A stretch of 64,000 nt of DNA from Citrobacter freundii (GCA_003243445.1 QFQQ01000030.1:6149-70148); one strand, 5' to 3'. Shown: positions 37,796 to 47,069, counted from the first letter of the stretch. Numbers and translations are program-made. The notes: generated by a model not told the origin, from the sequence alone.

Positions 37796-38464
37796 GTGAA
37801 GCTTAGAAACTCTATCCTTCTTATTGCACTCATTATTCTGGCCGACCAGGCATTGAAGATCTGGATCAAAACCAACTATCCTTTCGGACCGGTCACCCTT
37901 GTGTTCGGGCAGAAATGGTTCGAACTTTATTTTATCGAAAATAAGGGCATGGCCTGGGGCTGGGAATTTGGCGGTGAATGGGGCAAAATGCTGCTCACAT
38001 TATTTCGTCTCGGTGCTGTGATCTTTGGTACCTGGTATCTTGGCCGCATCGTAAAACAGGGATACAGTAAAGGCTTTATCATCTGCGCTTCACTGATCTA
38101 CGCTGGTGCATTAGGCAACCTTATTGATAGTATGTTCTACGGAATGGTCTTCGAAGAGAGCTCTTACTCCTATGTTGCGAAAATGTTCCCGGAACATGGT
38201 TACGCAGGCTTTCTTCATGGCCGTGTGGTGGATATGCTGCACTTCCCCCTGATCCGCTCCACATACCCTTCTTGGGTTCCGTTTGTTGGCGGTGAAGACT
38301 TTGAATTCTTCAGCCCGATCTTTAATATCGCTGACGCTTCAATTTCTATCGGAGTGATCACGCTCTTTATCTTCCAGAAAAGATTATTTAAAAAGAAAGA
38401 CGCTGATCAGCACGCTACGGTTGAAACGAATGCCGAAGTAAGCGATAAAGTTCAGGTGTCATAA
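37796..38464 (+). CDS. lspA: Lipoprotein signal peptidase (signal peptidase II)
   Basis: 222 residues from GTG 37796 (VKLRNSILLIALIILADQAL). Four transmembrane helices. Family motifs: ADQALKIWIK, FIENKGMAWG, GALGNLIDSMFYG, HGRVVDMLHFP and FNIADASISIG; the catalytic Asp pair lies in the last two or in GNLID and IADAS. It cleaves diacylglyceryl-modified prolipoproteins in the inner membrane, which would include the GldJ, DUF4292 and collagen-like lipoproteins of this window. The C-terminal tail is longer than in Proteobacteria. A terminator follows. Confidence 0.93.
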   Translation: MKLRNSILLIALIILADQALKIWIKTNYPFGPVTLVFGQKWFELYFIENKGMAWGWEFGGEWGKMLLTLFRLGAVIFGTWYLGRIVKQGYSKGFIICASLIYAGALGNLIDSMFYGMVFEESSYSYVAKMFPEHGYAGFLHGRVVDMLHFPLIRSTYPSWVPFVGGEDFEFFSPIFNIADASISIGVITLFIFQKRLFKKKDADQHATVETNAEVSDKVQVS

Positions 38465-38486
38465 TATATATCCTCATCTTAGAATA

Positions 38487-38533
38487 GCGCGGCTCATTGG
38501 TCTTAAACAAATCAGTGAGCCGCGCATCTTTTT
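38487..38533 (+). terminator. lspA terminator
   Basis: GCGCGGCTCA pairs with TGAGCCGCGC and is followed by ATCTTTTTC, 22 bp after the lspA stop. Confidence 0.88.
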
Positions 38534-38544
38534 CACCTGCATAA

Positions 38545-38579
38545 TAAGTGGCCTGTCTTTCTAAAAACAGGCCACTTAT
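38545..38579 (-). terminator. Terminator of the 777-residue T9SS protein gene
   Basis: AAGTGGCCTGT pairs with ACAGGCCACTT around a ten-base loop. It lies 19 bp beyond the stop of the leftward gene. The gene pair is convergent and has two ordinary terminators instead of a PIR. Confidence 0.85.
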
Positions 38580-38597
38580 TATTCCTCCGTCGATCAA

Positions 38598-40931
38598 TTA
38601 CAAACCTTGTTTCATTACTCTTCTATAGATCACCATTCCACCCGCCTCAACTCTCAGGATATATATTCCTGATGGCAACACATCTGTATCTGTCATTGAA
38701 AGCTGATTCACACCATCACGCACATCAAAGGTTTTACGTTTGACAACCTTGCCGAGATTATCTATCAGTTCAGCCCTCGCAGTACCACCACGTTCAATTG
38801 ATATATCGAACAGCAACTCATGCTGGAATGGATTTACCACGGATACAAAAGAGAACGGCGATGCTTTAGTCTCCAATTGCAGGGTTCTTGAATAGGTACC
38901 ACGATGATCCGGTGTTTGCAGATAGATCCTGTAATGTGCTTTGCCACCCAGATCCGAAGGATCTGTATAAGAATAAGAGTTCTGACTGCCTGCTCTTCCA
39001 TTACCATTCACCGTCGCGATCGTATTAAAGTTCACGCCATCATAACTTCGCTGTATACCGTAAACCACATCTGGTTCCTCATCGGCAACAGCCCACCTTA
39101 GTATACTCTTTCCATTATGCACAGCCCCATTAAATGAAACAAATTTTGTTGCAAGTACTCCTCCGCAATTGATCACATTCAGGGTCACTCCATTCATTTC
39201 ATCCGTTGTACGGCAGGCTTCATTGGTCAGATTGACCAGGCTCGTTGCAAGTATCAAGCGGAATTTACGCCCGTTGTCCGCAGCCGTGATCAGTGGCGTC
39301 GAATAAGAACTCCAGTACTCGTACATATTCAACGAAGTGTTGAAGTGTGGAACACTATCGATCGGCCCACCAAGATTTGTCCATGTACTGCCGCCATCCA
39401 TACTTGTCTGCCATTGATGAAAGCGATAGTTGTTAAAATACGAGCGGATCGTATCTGTCACTTTAAAAGGACTTCCCTGGCAAACCGTTGGTGTTATCGT
39501 TGGTGAATATTTCATGTTCGGCAAACAGGTTGCCACACCAATATCATCAATCGCCCAATCGTTACCACCACCACCCGGCGCATTATTCCTGATGGTTAAT
39601 GTCATGCTTGTTTGACCAGCTCTTGTCTTAAATACAAAGCCTTTCTTCACCCATGTTCCTGTATACGGAATGTTCCCGCTTGTATAATAGTCTTCTCCGT
39701 CGATCTGGAAGTTAAGGTTTGGACGTACTCCTGAAGAATCATTATCTGGCCCGGGTTTATAGCCCGATTGCGATGCACCTTTACCGGTTGAATCACAGCC
39801 GCAGCGACGGCAAATATTCCTGAACCATGCAGAGAACTCATAATAGGTCTCTTCACAAAGTCCGCCGATAGTTTGTGTAAACGCACGGTTTGTTTCATAA
39901 CTCGCATTGACCACTACCGTATAGCCACCTGTTCCCGGTAAGTTACCGAGTGTTGGATCAGCCGCGCCCGTATGATCGCCAATGATATCCCATACAGTGA
40001 ATACACGCGAACTACTGCCCGAACCTGAAGAGTATGGCACATTTGGGTTCACGGTTCCATCACTGCTTGTTGTATTCGCCAGACCGTAATAGTTATCATT
40101 AGGTGCGTTTGCACCAAAATTCAAAAACGTATAAGGCAACGGAACAAACGAAGTTCCCCCTGCCCTGTTCTGCGCAGCTCCGGATCCAAAGGTTCCTCCG
40201 GATTCCCCGACGATCGCATTTGAACCAATTGCATTTGCACATAATCCATAGTCGGGAGCAATACGGATATAGTAAGGAGAAAAATTTGACAATACCGTTG
40301 TTGCTACTGATCCAAGCTGGTAACGGAAATTACCTGCAGGCAGCGTTATCTTTTCATCGATCGCCACATCCGGAGCATTTTTGATCCTTACACGAAATGC
40401 GTACACGCGGATGCAGGTGTTTCCGAAAAACGAAGGCCTGAATCCCGGACCCCATAAACGACCCGCATTTGTTGCGCTGTTCCCCTGTGATGTAACATTT
40501 GCCAAGCCCGCACCATTACCAATATTAAAACGCAGCCTGCCAGTTGCTTTATCAATATGTGCGGAATCTGCATCTGCATTGTCTGTGTAAGCCGTCTGCA
40601 AACGTCCTTCATTAGAGATCATCTGCAGAGAGTTGTCAATATATTCAAACTTGGCAAGATCGATCGTATCATTATAGCGAACATTATTTAACCTGCTGTT
40701 GGTCGCGCTACTGCCGCCATTCACAGCAATCGTAGCTCTTACTTCTATTATATCGCCAGGCAAAAAAGTTCCTCCGTTTGGACGTGTAATATTTACAAAG
40801 CTCTTACCTGTAGTAACAGTCTGAGCAAAGGCAGCGGCGCCTGGCGCCATGCATAGAGCAAGAAAACAGTGCAGCAGCTTCAACCGTCTACACCAAGCCG
40901 GAAAAGAGATACTGTGTAAAGCTGTTTTCAT
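38598..40931 (-). CDS. T9SS cargo protein with jelly-roll-like domain
   Basis: 777 residues. A long signal peptide (1-36, ending AAAFAQ) is followed by a beta-rich DUF11-like segment (ITRPNGGTFLPGDIIEVRAT), then a region with a cysteine cluster (NICRRCGCDSTGKGA) followed by GNDWAIDDIGVATC, typical of carbohydrate-binding jelly-roll modules. An Ig-like module with YRFHQWQTSMDGGSTWTNLG comes next. The C-terminus is a type A sorting domain (VNPFQHELLFDISI, LPSGIYILRV). Surface binding is inferred; no catalytic motif is seen. Confidence 0.87.
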   Translation of the reverse strand: MKTALHSISFPAWCRRLKLLHCFLALCMAPGAAAFAQTVTTGKSFVNITRPNGGTFLPGDIIEVRATIAVNGGSSATNSRLNNVRYNDTIDLAKFEYIDNSLQMISNEGRLQTAYTDNADADSAHIDKATGRLRFNIGNGAGLANVTSQGNSATNAGRLWGPGFRPSFFGNTCIRVYAFRVRIKNAPDVAIDEKITLPAGNFRYQLGSVATTVLSNFSPYYIRIAPDYGLCANAIGSNAIVGESGGTFGSGAAQNRAGGTSFVPLPYTFLNFGANAPNDNYYGLANTTSSDGTVNPNVPYSSGSGSSSRVFTVWDIIGDHTGAADPTLGNLPGTGGYTVVVNASYETNRAFTQTIGGLCEETYYEFSAWFRNICRRCGCDSTGKGASQSGYKPGPDNDSSGVRPNLNFQIDGEDYYTSGNIPYTGTWVKKGFVFKTRAGQTSMTLTIRNNAPGGGGNDWAIDDIGVATCLPNMKYSPTITPTVCQGSPFKVTDTIRSYFNNYRFHQWQTSMDGGSTWTNLGGPIDSVPHFNTSLNMYEYWSSYSTPLITAADNGRKFRLILATSLVNLTNEACRTTDEMNGVTLNVINCGGVLATKFVSFNGAVHNGKSILRWAVADEEPDVVYGIQRSYDGVNFNTIATVNGNGRAGSQNSYSYTDPSDLGGKAHYRIYLQTPDHRGTYSRTLQLETKASPFSFVSVVNPFQHELLFDISIERGGTARAELIDNLGKVVKRKTFDVRDGVNQLSMTDTDVLPSGIYILRVEAGGMVIYRRVMKQGL

Positions 40932-41143
40932 AAGCCGAATTATGGTGTTTCAAAAGATGGATTAAACACCGGCAAAATACATGGATTGCAAATGGAAAGC
41001 AATAGTACTTTGTTCATTTTCAAGCGCGTGTATTCACTACACTTTTCACTAGCCAGTGATAGTAATTTTATTGTCTTAAATGACTACTTTTTTTTGATTA
41101 TAATTTGTAGCAGCAACATTGTTAACCCCTTACAATTTTTCAA
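40932..41143. other. Intergenic region, nothing recognised
   Basis: AT-rich 212 bp between the 777-residue gene's start and the next terminator; with that terminator the gene-free gap is 302 bp. It probably holds the promoter of the 777-residue gene. A short rightward frame (40986-41237) crosses the terminator and is not credible. Confidence 0.5.
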
Positions 41144-41168
41144 TAAAAAAAGCCCCGTAAAGGGGCTT
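41144..41168 (-). terminator. Terminator of the small 76-residue gene
   Basis: On the minus strand AAGCCCC pairs with GGGGCTT around five bases and is followed by seven T. It lies 66 bp beyond the stop of the small gene and supports that gene's being transcribed. Confidence 0.88.
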
Positions 41169-41233
41169 CAATATTGTAGTAAAATCACGATAACAAAACC
41201 GGTGATCAACGTATATCGGATACGTGGAAAAAC

Positions 41234-41464
41234 TTAAGAAGGAATTGTCGTTCTGGAAATCGGGTCATTCACTGGTGCCTGATAAGGGTCACTCATCGGT
41301 GAAATTCTGATCCGGCTTACCGATTTTGCACGATCCGCCAGTAATTCATTAAGGTAAGCAGAGTTCTCGCTTCTTTGCAGCGACCCATTTGCTTCCTCCA
41401 TCGCCTGCTCCATTACCTTCAATGGATAAGCGGATATATAAGAAGAACGTTTCATTTCTTTCAT
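41234..41464 (-). CDS. Small hypothetical protein
   Basis: 76 residues from ATG 41464, or 73 from the ATG at 41455 (MKRSSYISAYPLKVMEQAME). It is hydrophilic, probably helical in the first 55 residues (with ANGSLQRSENSAYLNELLAD), then Pro/Asp-rich (SPMSDPYQAPVNDPIS). There is no signal peptide or known motif. The clean terminator 66 bp downstream and the absence of any overlapping gene make it likely to be real. I do not recognise a family. Confidence 0.55.
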   Translation of the reverse strand: MKEMKRSSYISAYPLKVMEQAMEEANGSLQRSENSAYLNELLADRAKSVSRIRISPMSDPYQAPVNDPISRTTIPS

Positions 41465-41702
41465 AGATTCGGATTTAAGATTGATTAAACCGCCACTAAA
41501 ATGAAAGTTTTATTTCTTATTTGCAAGAAACGAAGAGCGGAAATATTGGTAAATACGTGTTAATCACTTTTTTTAATGGGATTTATACGAAAAATCAACG
41601 CCAGGGATGTTTAATAATTATATGTCCGGTATCAAACCGGCATTCCCTGCCTGGTTATAATATAATATAATCTCGTTTAGTCAAGTCAATGCCGTAAAAA
41701 TT

Positions 41703-42235
41703 AAACCGGGAAGACGATAAGAACGGGGAGTAAGTCCGGGGAAAGCAACTTTGTTTTTAGCTGATTCATAAAAAAAGTCAAGCTATGACGGAGTTTAACT
41801 AACCCAACTTGCCAGTTATAGCTTTATGACCGTTCGATGGTCGATGGCCGATGACCGATGATCGATATGCGCTTTCTTTCTGCGGAAAATCTTTCATTTT
41901 ATTAATTACTTTTTGCCCTTGATAGGATTGTTTCGCGCATCGGGCTTTAAATCGGGCATCAGCCATTGGTCATCGGCCATCAAATGACTGTAGGGATATA
42001 ACTGGCAAGTTCAGTTAATTAAGGAACACCGTCAAACGATGCGACACATCATCTTCATTTCCTGCTTCATCTCGATACACATTCTTATCCACGCATATTT
42101 CTTGCCTGCGTATATTGCAGAGCGAGACCGGATATCGGGTATAATTTTTGCGCGATATTATGTTACAGTAATACTTGTATGCCCGGATGGAGAATTGGAT
42201 CAAACCGGGGCTTACTCCCTGATAGCTACCTGAAG
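41703..42235. repeat. PIR11 and flanking arms in a 1-kb gene-free gap
   Basis: The core inverted repeat is 41806-42011: outer AACTTGCCAGTTATA pairs with TATAACTGGCAAGTT, and inner 7-bp words (GATGGTC, GATGGCC, GATGACC, GATGATC at about 41837-41865) face CATCAGCCATTGGTCATCGG. Outside it, a run with a 9-bp period (CCGGGAAGA, CGATAAGAA, CGGGGAGTA, about 41706-41735) partly faces GGGGCTTACTCCC (42207-42219). No gene is credible in 41465-42498; short frames at 42015-42269 are made of this repeat. Confidence 0.8.
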
Positions 42236-42340
42236 TTTGCCTGATGTCGACCTGATGTTTATCTGACATTTACCTGATATTCACGAGACCTTGACGAGAC
42301 TTTGACGGGACCTTTGACGAGACGTTTATGAGACGTCTAT
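42219..42340. repeat. Degenerate 11-bp tandem array, eleven units
   Basis: Eleven consecutive units, ten of 11 bp and one of 12. Six begin CTGA (CTGATAGCTAC, CTGAAGTTTGC, CTGATGTCGAC, CTGATGTTTAT, CTGACATTTAC, CTGATATTCAC) and five begin GAGAC or GGGAC (GAGACCTTGAC, GAGACTTTGAC, GGGACCTTTGAC, GAGACGTTTAT, GAGACGTCTAT). There is no facing arm. The unit is not a multiple of three, so it is not coding. Confidence 0.85.
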
Positions 42341-42434
42341 GCAGGTTCCCTATACGGCATATATACAGTCGCTATGCTTCCGATACCAGTTATCACCAAT
42401 GATAGGGGATTATAAAAACAGTTCACCCTTAAAA

Positions 42435-42481
42435 AGATGCCCGATGCCGACACCGGATCCGGCATCGAACATCGGGCATTG
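42435..42481. repeat. PIR12: compact word hairpin after fumC
   Basis: ATGCCCGATGCCG faces CGGCATCG and CATCGGGCAT, with CCGGATCCGG at the centre. It lies 18 bp beyond the fumC stop and may serve as its terminator, though no T-run follows. Confidence 0.75.
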
Positions 42482-42498
42482 AATGCGTATATAAAATA

Positions 42499-43899
42499 TT
42501 ACTTGATCTCCCCAACCATGTTTGCAGGGATCACCCATTGATCGAATTCCTCCGGTGTAACATATCCAAGTTTCACCGCCATTTCTTTCAATGTCGTTCC
42601 TTCTTTATGTGCTTTCTGTGCAATCTCCGCTGCTTTATAATAACCAATTTTAGTATTGAGGGATGTAACCAGCATCAGCGAATTCTCTACGTGCTTGTTG
42701 ATATTCGCTTCGATTGGCTCGATACCCACCGCACATTTATCATTGAATGATACGCAACCATCTGCAATCAGTCTTGCACTATGCAGGAAGTTATAGATGA
42801 TCACAGGCTTGAACACATTCAATTCAAAATGACCTGTTGCGCCGCCAATATTGATCGCAACATCATTACCCAATACCTGTGCAACGATCATTGTCAGCGC
42901 TTCACACTGCGTCGGATTCACTTTACCCGGCATGATAGAAGATCCCGGCTCATTATCCGGAATGAACAATTCGCCGATCCCGCTTCTTGGGCCGGAGGAA
43001 AGCATGCGGATATCATTTGCAATTTTCATGAGGCTCACCGCAACAGTTTTCAATGCACCATGTGCTTCCACGATCGCATCATGCGCAGCCAGTGCTTCGA
43101 ACTTGTTTTCTGCAGTTACAAACGGAAGACCCGTGAGTTGGGCGATATGCTTCGCGACATTCTCTGAATAGCCCTTTGGAGTGTTGATACCGGTCCCTAC
43201 AGCTGTACCGCCAAGCGCGAGTTCGCTCAGGTGCGGCAGGGTATTTTTGATCGCTTTCAATCCGTGATCCAGCTGCGATACATAGCCGCTGAATTCCTGG
43301 CCAACCGTCAATGGTGTCGCATCCATGAAATGCGTACGCCCGATCTTCACCACGTTCATGAATTTCTTGCTTTTCTCAGCAAGCGTGTTGCGGAGTTTTT
43401 CAATCCCTGGGATTGTTTTTTCCAGCAATATCTTATACGCAGCGATATGCATCGCCGTAGGGAAAGTATCGTTCGATGACTGTGATTTGTTTACATCATC
43501 ATTCGGATGAAGAAACTTTTCTTTATCCTCCAATGAACCGCCTTTGATCACGTGGCCGCGGTAAGCAACCACCTCGTTCACATTCATATTGCTTTGCGTG
43601 CCGGAGCCTGTTTGCCAAACCACCAGAGGGAAATAATCGTCCAGTTTTCCTTCCAGTATTTCATCGCAAACCTGCCCGATCAGATCAGATTTTTCTTTGG
43701 GTAAAACACCGGCTTCAAAATTGGTGATAGCTGCTGCTTTTTTCAGATACGCAAATGCACGGATGATCTCCTTAGGCATTTTGTTGATGTCTTGCGCGAT
43801 CTGGAAATTGTCAATGCTGCGTTGTGTTTGCGCACCATAATATGCATCCGAGGGCACTTTTACTTCGCCCATGGTGTCTTTTTCAATTCTGTATCCCAT
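42499..43899 (-). CDS. fumC: Class II fumarate hydratase
   Basis: 466 residues. It interconverts fumarate and malate in the TCA cycle. The superfamily signature GSSIMPGKVNP is present, as are VWQTGSGTQSNMNVNEV and KSQSSNDTFPTAMHIA, and the catalytic-base region GRTHFMDATPLTVGQEFSGY. It is a single-gene unit between the repeat island and PIR13, with promoter box TAACTTTG about 41 bases before its ATG. Confidence 0.97.
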   Translation of the reverse strand: MGYRIEKDTMGEVKVPSDAYYGAQTQRSIDNFQIAQDINKMPKEIIRAFAYLKKAAAITNFEAGVLPKEKSDLIGQVCDEILEGKLDDYFPLVVWQTGSGTQSNMNVNEVVAYRGHVIKGGSLEDKEKFLHPNDDVNKSQSSNDTFPTAMHIAAYKILLEKTIPGIEKLRNTLAEKSKKFMNVVKIGRTHFMDATPLTVGQEFSGYVSQLDHGLKAIKNTLPHLSELALGGTAVGTGINTPKGYSENVAKHIAQLTGLPFVTAENKFEALAAHDAIVEAHGALKTVAVSLMKIANDIRMLSSGPRSGIGELFIPDNEPGSSIMPGKVNPTQCEALTMIVAQVLGNDVAINIGGATGHFELNVFKPVIIYNFLHSARLIADGCVSFNDKCAVGIEPIEANINKHVENSLMLVTSLNTKIGYYKAAEIAQKAHKEGTTLKEMAVKLGYVTPEEFDQWVIPANMVGEIK

Positions 43900-43940
43900 A
43901 ATCTGTTTTTAGCGAGAGGATGAAAAAATGATTTGGCTCG

Positions 43941-43948
43941 CAAAGTTA
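43941..43948 (-). promoter_or_regulatory. -7 promoter box of fumC
   Basis: TAACTTTG on the minus strand, matching TAnnTTTG, 41 bases upstream of the fumC ATG. Confidence 0.6.
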
Positions 43949-44016
43949 AGGATATCGGCCCAAAAGCAGTTTGACGTGTCCGGCTACTCTTTATCGAAGT
44001 ATTGATATATTTGAGT

Positions 44017-44150
44017 GCGTGGATGAGGGAAAGTTCCAGAAGTTCCATAGATTTAATAGGTTCCAAAAGTTTCAGCAGTGTCAGGTTGAGGCAAACCTCT
44101 GAAACCTATGGAACTTCCGGAACCTCTGGAACCTTCCCTTATCCACCACT
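44017..44150. repeat. PIR13: inverted repeat, 9-bp AGTTCCATA words
   Basis: The left arm (44017-44075) has words AGTTCCAGA, AGTTCCATA, GATTTAATA, GGTTCCAAA; the right arm (44090-44150) has AACCTCTGA, AACCTATGG, AACTTCCGG, AACCTCTGG. Outer GTGGATGAGGGA pairs with TCCCTTATCCAC. It sits in the divergent gap between fumC and the first fucosidase. Confidence 0.88.
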
Positions 44151-44170
44151 AACTTAAAGCAACTAACACA

Positions 44171-45493
44171 ATGAAAAGTTTCCTTCTCCTGACCCTTTCA
44201 ACCCTGCTGATACTCGGTGCAAACAGCCAGGATTACACGCCATCAGCTGATAACCTCGCAGCGCGGGAAAAATTCCGCGAGAACCGTTACGGTATGTTTA
44301 TTCACTGGGGCCTCTCAAGCACACTCGGCGATGGAGAATGGGTGATGAATAACCGCAACATCAAAGTGGAAGACTATAAAAGATTGCTGCGCGCTTTCAA
44401 TCCCGTGGATTTTGATGCCGCCAAATGGGTAGCGACAGCAAAAAATGCGGGCATGAAATACATCGTTTTTATCACAAGGCATCACGATGGTTTTTCCAAT
44501 TGGGATACCAAACAGTCAGACTGGAAGATCACCAATACTCCATACGGAAAAGATGTATTGAAACTGCTGGCGGCAGAATGCAAAAGACAGGGGATTCAAT
44601 TGGGACTTTATTATTCAACACTCGATTGGTCAAGATCCGATTATCCGTATGAAACGGGCCGTACGGGTAAAGGAACCGGGCGCACTGCAAAAAGCGATTA
44701 TGCTTCTTACCTGCAGTTCATGAAAAATCAATTGACCGAATTGCTGACCAATTACGGCCCGATCATGTCCATCTGGTTTGATGGACACTGGGATCAGACA
44801 AACCCCGAAGGCGATGCAGACCGCTCTTCGAGGATCAACTGGAAATATGAAGAGATCTATGGATTGATCCATCGTCTACAACCGCAATGTCTGATCGGCA
44901 ATAACCACCATCTTTCACCGATCCCGGGAGAAGATTTCCAGATGTTTGAAAGAGATCTTCCCGGAGAAAATAAATCAGGTCTGAGTTTTCAAAAAGCATC
45001 GGACCTTCCGCTTGAAACCTGCGAGACACTCAATGGTTCATGGGGATATAATATCACCGATAGAAAGTACAAAACAGTCAACCAGGTAATTCAGTTACTT
45101 GCCGGTGCAGCGGGGCGTGATGCTAACCTGTTACTGAACATCGGACCAATGCCAAGCGGGGAAATCCAACCCGAATTCCGTGATACGCTCGCAGCCGCGG
45201 GTTTCTGGCTGAAGCAATTTGGCCCAAGTATCTATGGCACAAGAAAAGGTCCGCTGAACGCGCAGGAATGGGGCGTAACCACACAAAAAGAAAAAAGGAT
45301 CTATATCCATCTTTTTAAATCACCAGCTGAAAAGCAGATCGTTCTGCCAGGCTCTTTCAAAATAAACAGTGCCAAACTGATGGGCGGAGGTTCCTCAGTC
45401 AAATACAAACAAACAAAAGAAAACCTGGAGATCAGCCTGGAAGGAGTACAACTGAACGGACCGGATACGGTGATTGAGATAATCCTTAAGTAG
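44171..45493 (+). CDS. Alpha-L-fucosidase, GH29 (first copy)
   Basis: 440 residues with a signal peptide (1-19, ending ANSQ). GH29 features: YGMFIHWGLSSTLGDGEW, KYIVFITRHHDGFSNWDT, YYSTLDW and the nucleophile Asp in MSIWFDGHWD. A short C-terminal beta domain follows (KRIYIHLFKSPAEKQIVLPG). It would remove terminal fucose from glycans outside the cytoplasm. It lacks a T9SS sorting domain. The second GH29 gene follows 136 bp downstream on the same strand, after PIR14. Confidence 0.93.
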   Translation: MKSFLLLTLSTLLILGANSQDYTPSADNLAAREKFRENRYGMFIHWGLSSTLGDGEWVMNNRNIKVEDYKRLLRAFNPVDFDAAKWVATAKNAGMKYIVFITRHHDGFSNWDTKQSDWKITNTPYGKDVLKLLAAECKRQGIQLGLYYSTLDWSRSDYPYETGRTGKGTGRTAKSDYASYLQFMKNQLTELLTNYGPIMSIWFDGHWDQTNPEGDADRSSRINWKYEEIYGLIHRLQPQCLIGNNHHLSPIPGEDFQMFERDLPGENKSGLSFQKASDLPLETCETLNGSWGYNITDRKYKTVNQVIQLLAGAAGRDANLLLNIGPMPSGEIQPEFRDTLAAAGFWLKQFGPSIYGTRKGPLNAQEWGVTTQKEKRIYIHLFKSPAEKQIVLPGSFKINSAKLMGGGSSVKYKQTKENLEISLEGVQLNGPDTVIEIILK

Positions 45494-45502
45494 TTGCAAA
45501 CA

Positions 45503-45596
45503 GCGAAGTAAAAAGTAAAAAGTAAAAATGTCTTTATGCTTGAGGTGTATTTCCGACTGAGGTTTTTTAATTTTTACTTTTGACTTTTTACTTCGC
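45503..45596. repeat. PIR14: 27-bp inverted repeat, 7-bp GTAAAAA word
   Basis: Arms 45503-45529 and 45570-45596 match at 26 of 27 positions. The word is GTAAAAA (AAAAAGT), close to that of PIR3. It lies between the two tandem fucosidase genes, starting nine bases after the first stop codon. Confidence 0.9.
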
Positions 45597-45629
45597 CGGA
45601 CAGATGGCCTCTTCTTTGTTATATACAGA

Positions 45630-47069
45630 ATGAAACCGCGCAATATGAAAAAATATCTACCCGTCATTCTCTTCTGCATTCTTAACGTTAATGCAAATGC
45701 GCAAAAATCTGCATCTACGCAGGCGCTTCCGACAAAGCAGCAATTGGCCTGGCATGATATGGAGTATTACTGGTTTATTCATTTTGGTCCCAATACATTT
45801 ACGGATAAGGAATGGGGACATGGTGACGAACAGGCGGATATCTTCAACCCTTCTGCGCTTGATTGTAAACAATGGGCACGCATCGCGAAAGCTTCGGGAG
45901 CGAAAGGAATTATCATTACCGCAAAACATCATGATGGTTTTTGCCTCTGGCCGAGCCAGTATTCAAAACACACGGTAAAAGAAAGTGCATGGCGAAATGG
46001 CAAGGGTGATGTATTGAAAGAACTTTCACAGGCCTGCAAAGAATATGGTTTAAAGTTCGGCGTCTATCTTTCTCCATGGGACCGTAATCATCCGCAATAT
46101 GGAACCCCGGCATACAATGATGTCTACATCAATACCATGAAAGAACTGATCGCCCGCTATGGTCCTTTCTTTGAGTTCTGGTGGGATGGAGCAAACGGTG
46201 AAGGGCCGAATGGAAAGAAGCAGGTATATGATTTCAAAAGATTTGAACAGACGATGCGCCGGCTTGCACCCAATACCGTTGTGTTCAGTGATATCGGCCC
46301 CGATATAAGATGGGTAGGTAATGAAAACGGGATCGCCGGTGAAACAAACTGGAATTACCTCGATACCGCAGGTTTCAAACGCGGCCTCGGCGCACCGCCA
46401 ACAGATACTCTGAACCAGGGAAATATCAATGGCCGCTACTGGATCCCCGCGGAATGTGATGTAAGCATCCGGCCCGGCTGGTTCTATCACGCAGAAGAGG
46501 ATGATAAGGTCAAAACACCACAACAATTATTCAACCTTTACCTGAAATCCGTTGGGCGGGGTTCAACATTATTGCTGAATGTTCCTCCTGACAGGCGCGG
46601 GCTGATCAATGAAAAGGACTCCATCGCATTGATGGGTTTCAAAAAACTGCGTGATGAATCTTTCGCCAATAATTTTGCATTTGGCAGCAACGCGGAGCTG
46701 CATACCAAAGGCAATATATTCAAACGCACAAAATTCACAGATGGCGATGAAAAGAGTTCAGAGAAATTAACCGATTATAAGAATACCGGTCTTTGGGTAA
46801 AATTTGATTCCACGAAAAAGATCAACTGTGTCGTTTTACAGGAAGATATTACGCAGGGACAGTTTGTAAAATCTGCCCAGGTAATATTACTGAACGGAGT
46901 ACAGGAGATCCGCAAGATCGATCTGACAACTATCGGGAGAAAACGGATACTGGTATTTCCCGCACAGGATGTCAGCAGTATCCGCCTCGTAGTGCGTGAC
47001 GCAAAAGGCGCGCCTTCCATCAGTGAAGTCAGTGCGTATAATATTCCGGAAATGCTTACTGCCCTTTAA
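45630..47069 (+). CDS. Alpha-L-fucosidase-like GH29 with C-terminal discoidin-like domain
   Basis: 479 residues from ATG 45630 (an ATG at 45645 is also possible), signal peptide ending NANAQ. GH29 motifs: EYYWFIHFGPNTFTDKEWG, GIIITAKHHDGFCLWPS, FGVYLSPWDRNHPQYG and nucleophile Asp in FFEFWWDGANGEGP. The C-terminal 130 residues look like an F5/8-type carbohydrate-binding module. It probably differs in linkage specificity from the first copy, since the active-site neighbourhood differs (subfamily B-like). Its 3' end overlaps the convergent enoyl-CoA hydratase gene by 14 bp. Confidence 0.92.
   Translation: MKPRNMKKYLPVILFCILNVNANAQKSASTQALPTKQQLAWHDMEYYWFIHFGPNTFTDKEWGHGDEQADIFNPSALDCKQWARIAKASGAKGIIITAKHHDGFCLWPSQYSKHTVKESAWRNGKGDVLKELSQACKEYGLKFGVYLSPWDRNHPQYGTPAYNDVYINTMKELIARYGPFFEFWWDGANGEGPNGKKQVYDFKRFEQTMRRLAPNTVVFSDIGPDIRWVGNENGIAGETNWNYLDTAGFKRGLGAPPTDTLNQGNINGRYWIPAECDVSIRPGWFYHAEEDDKVKTPQQLFNLYLKSVGRGSTLLLNVPPDRRGLINEKDSIALMGFKKLRDESFANNFAFGSNAELHTKGNIFKRTKFTDGDEKSSEKLTDYKNTGLWVKFDSTKKINCVVLQEDITQGQFVKSAQVILLNGVQEIRKIDLTTIGRKRILVFPAQDVSSIRLVVRDAKGAPSISEVSAYNIPEMLTAL

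Noticed and set aside
42015..42269. Overlapping frames on both strands in the repeat island
   Set aside because: They consist of the repeat arms and the 11-bp array, whose unit is not a multiple of three.
42219..42340. CRISPR array
   Set aside because: Units are adjacent 11-mers without spacers, and no cas gene is present anywhere in the window.
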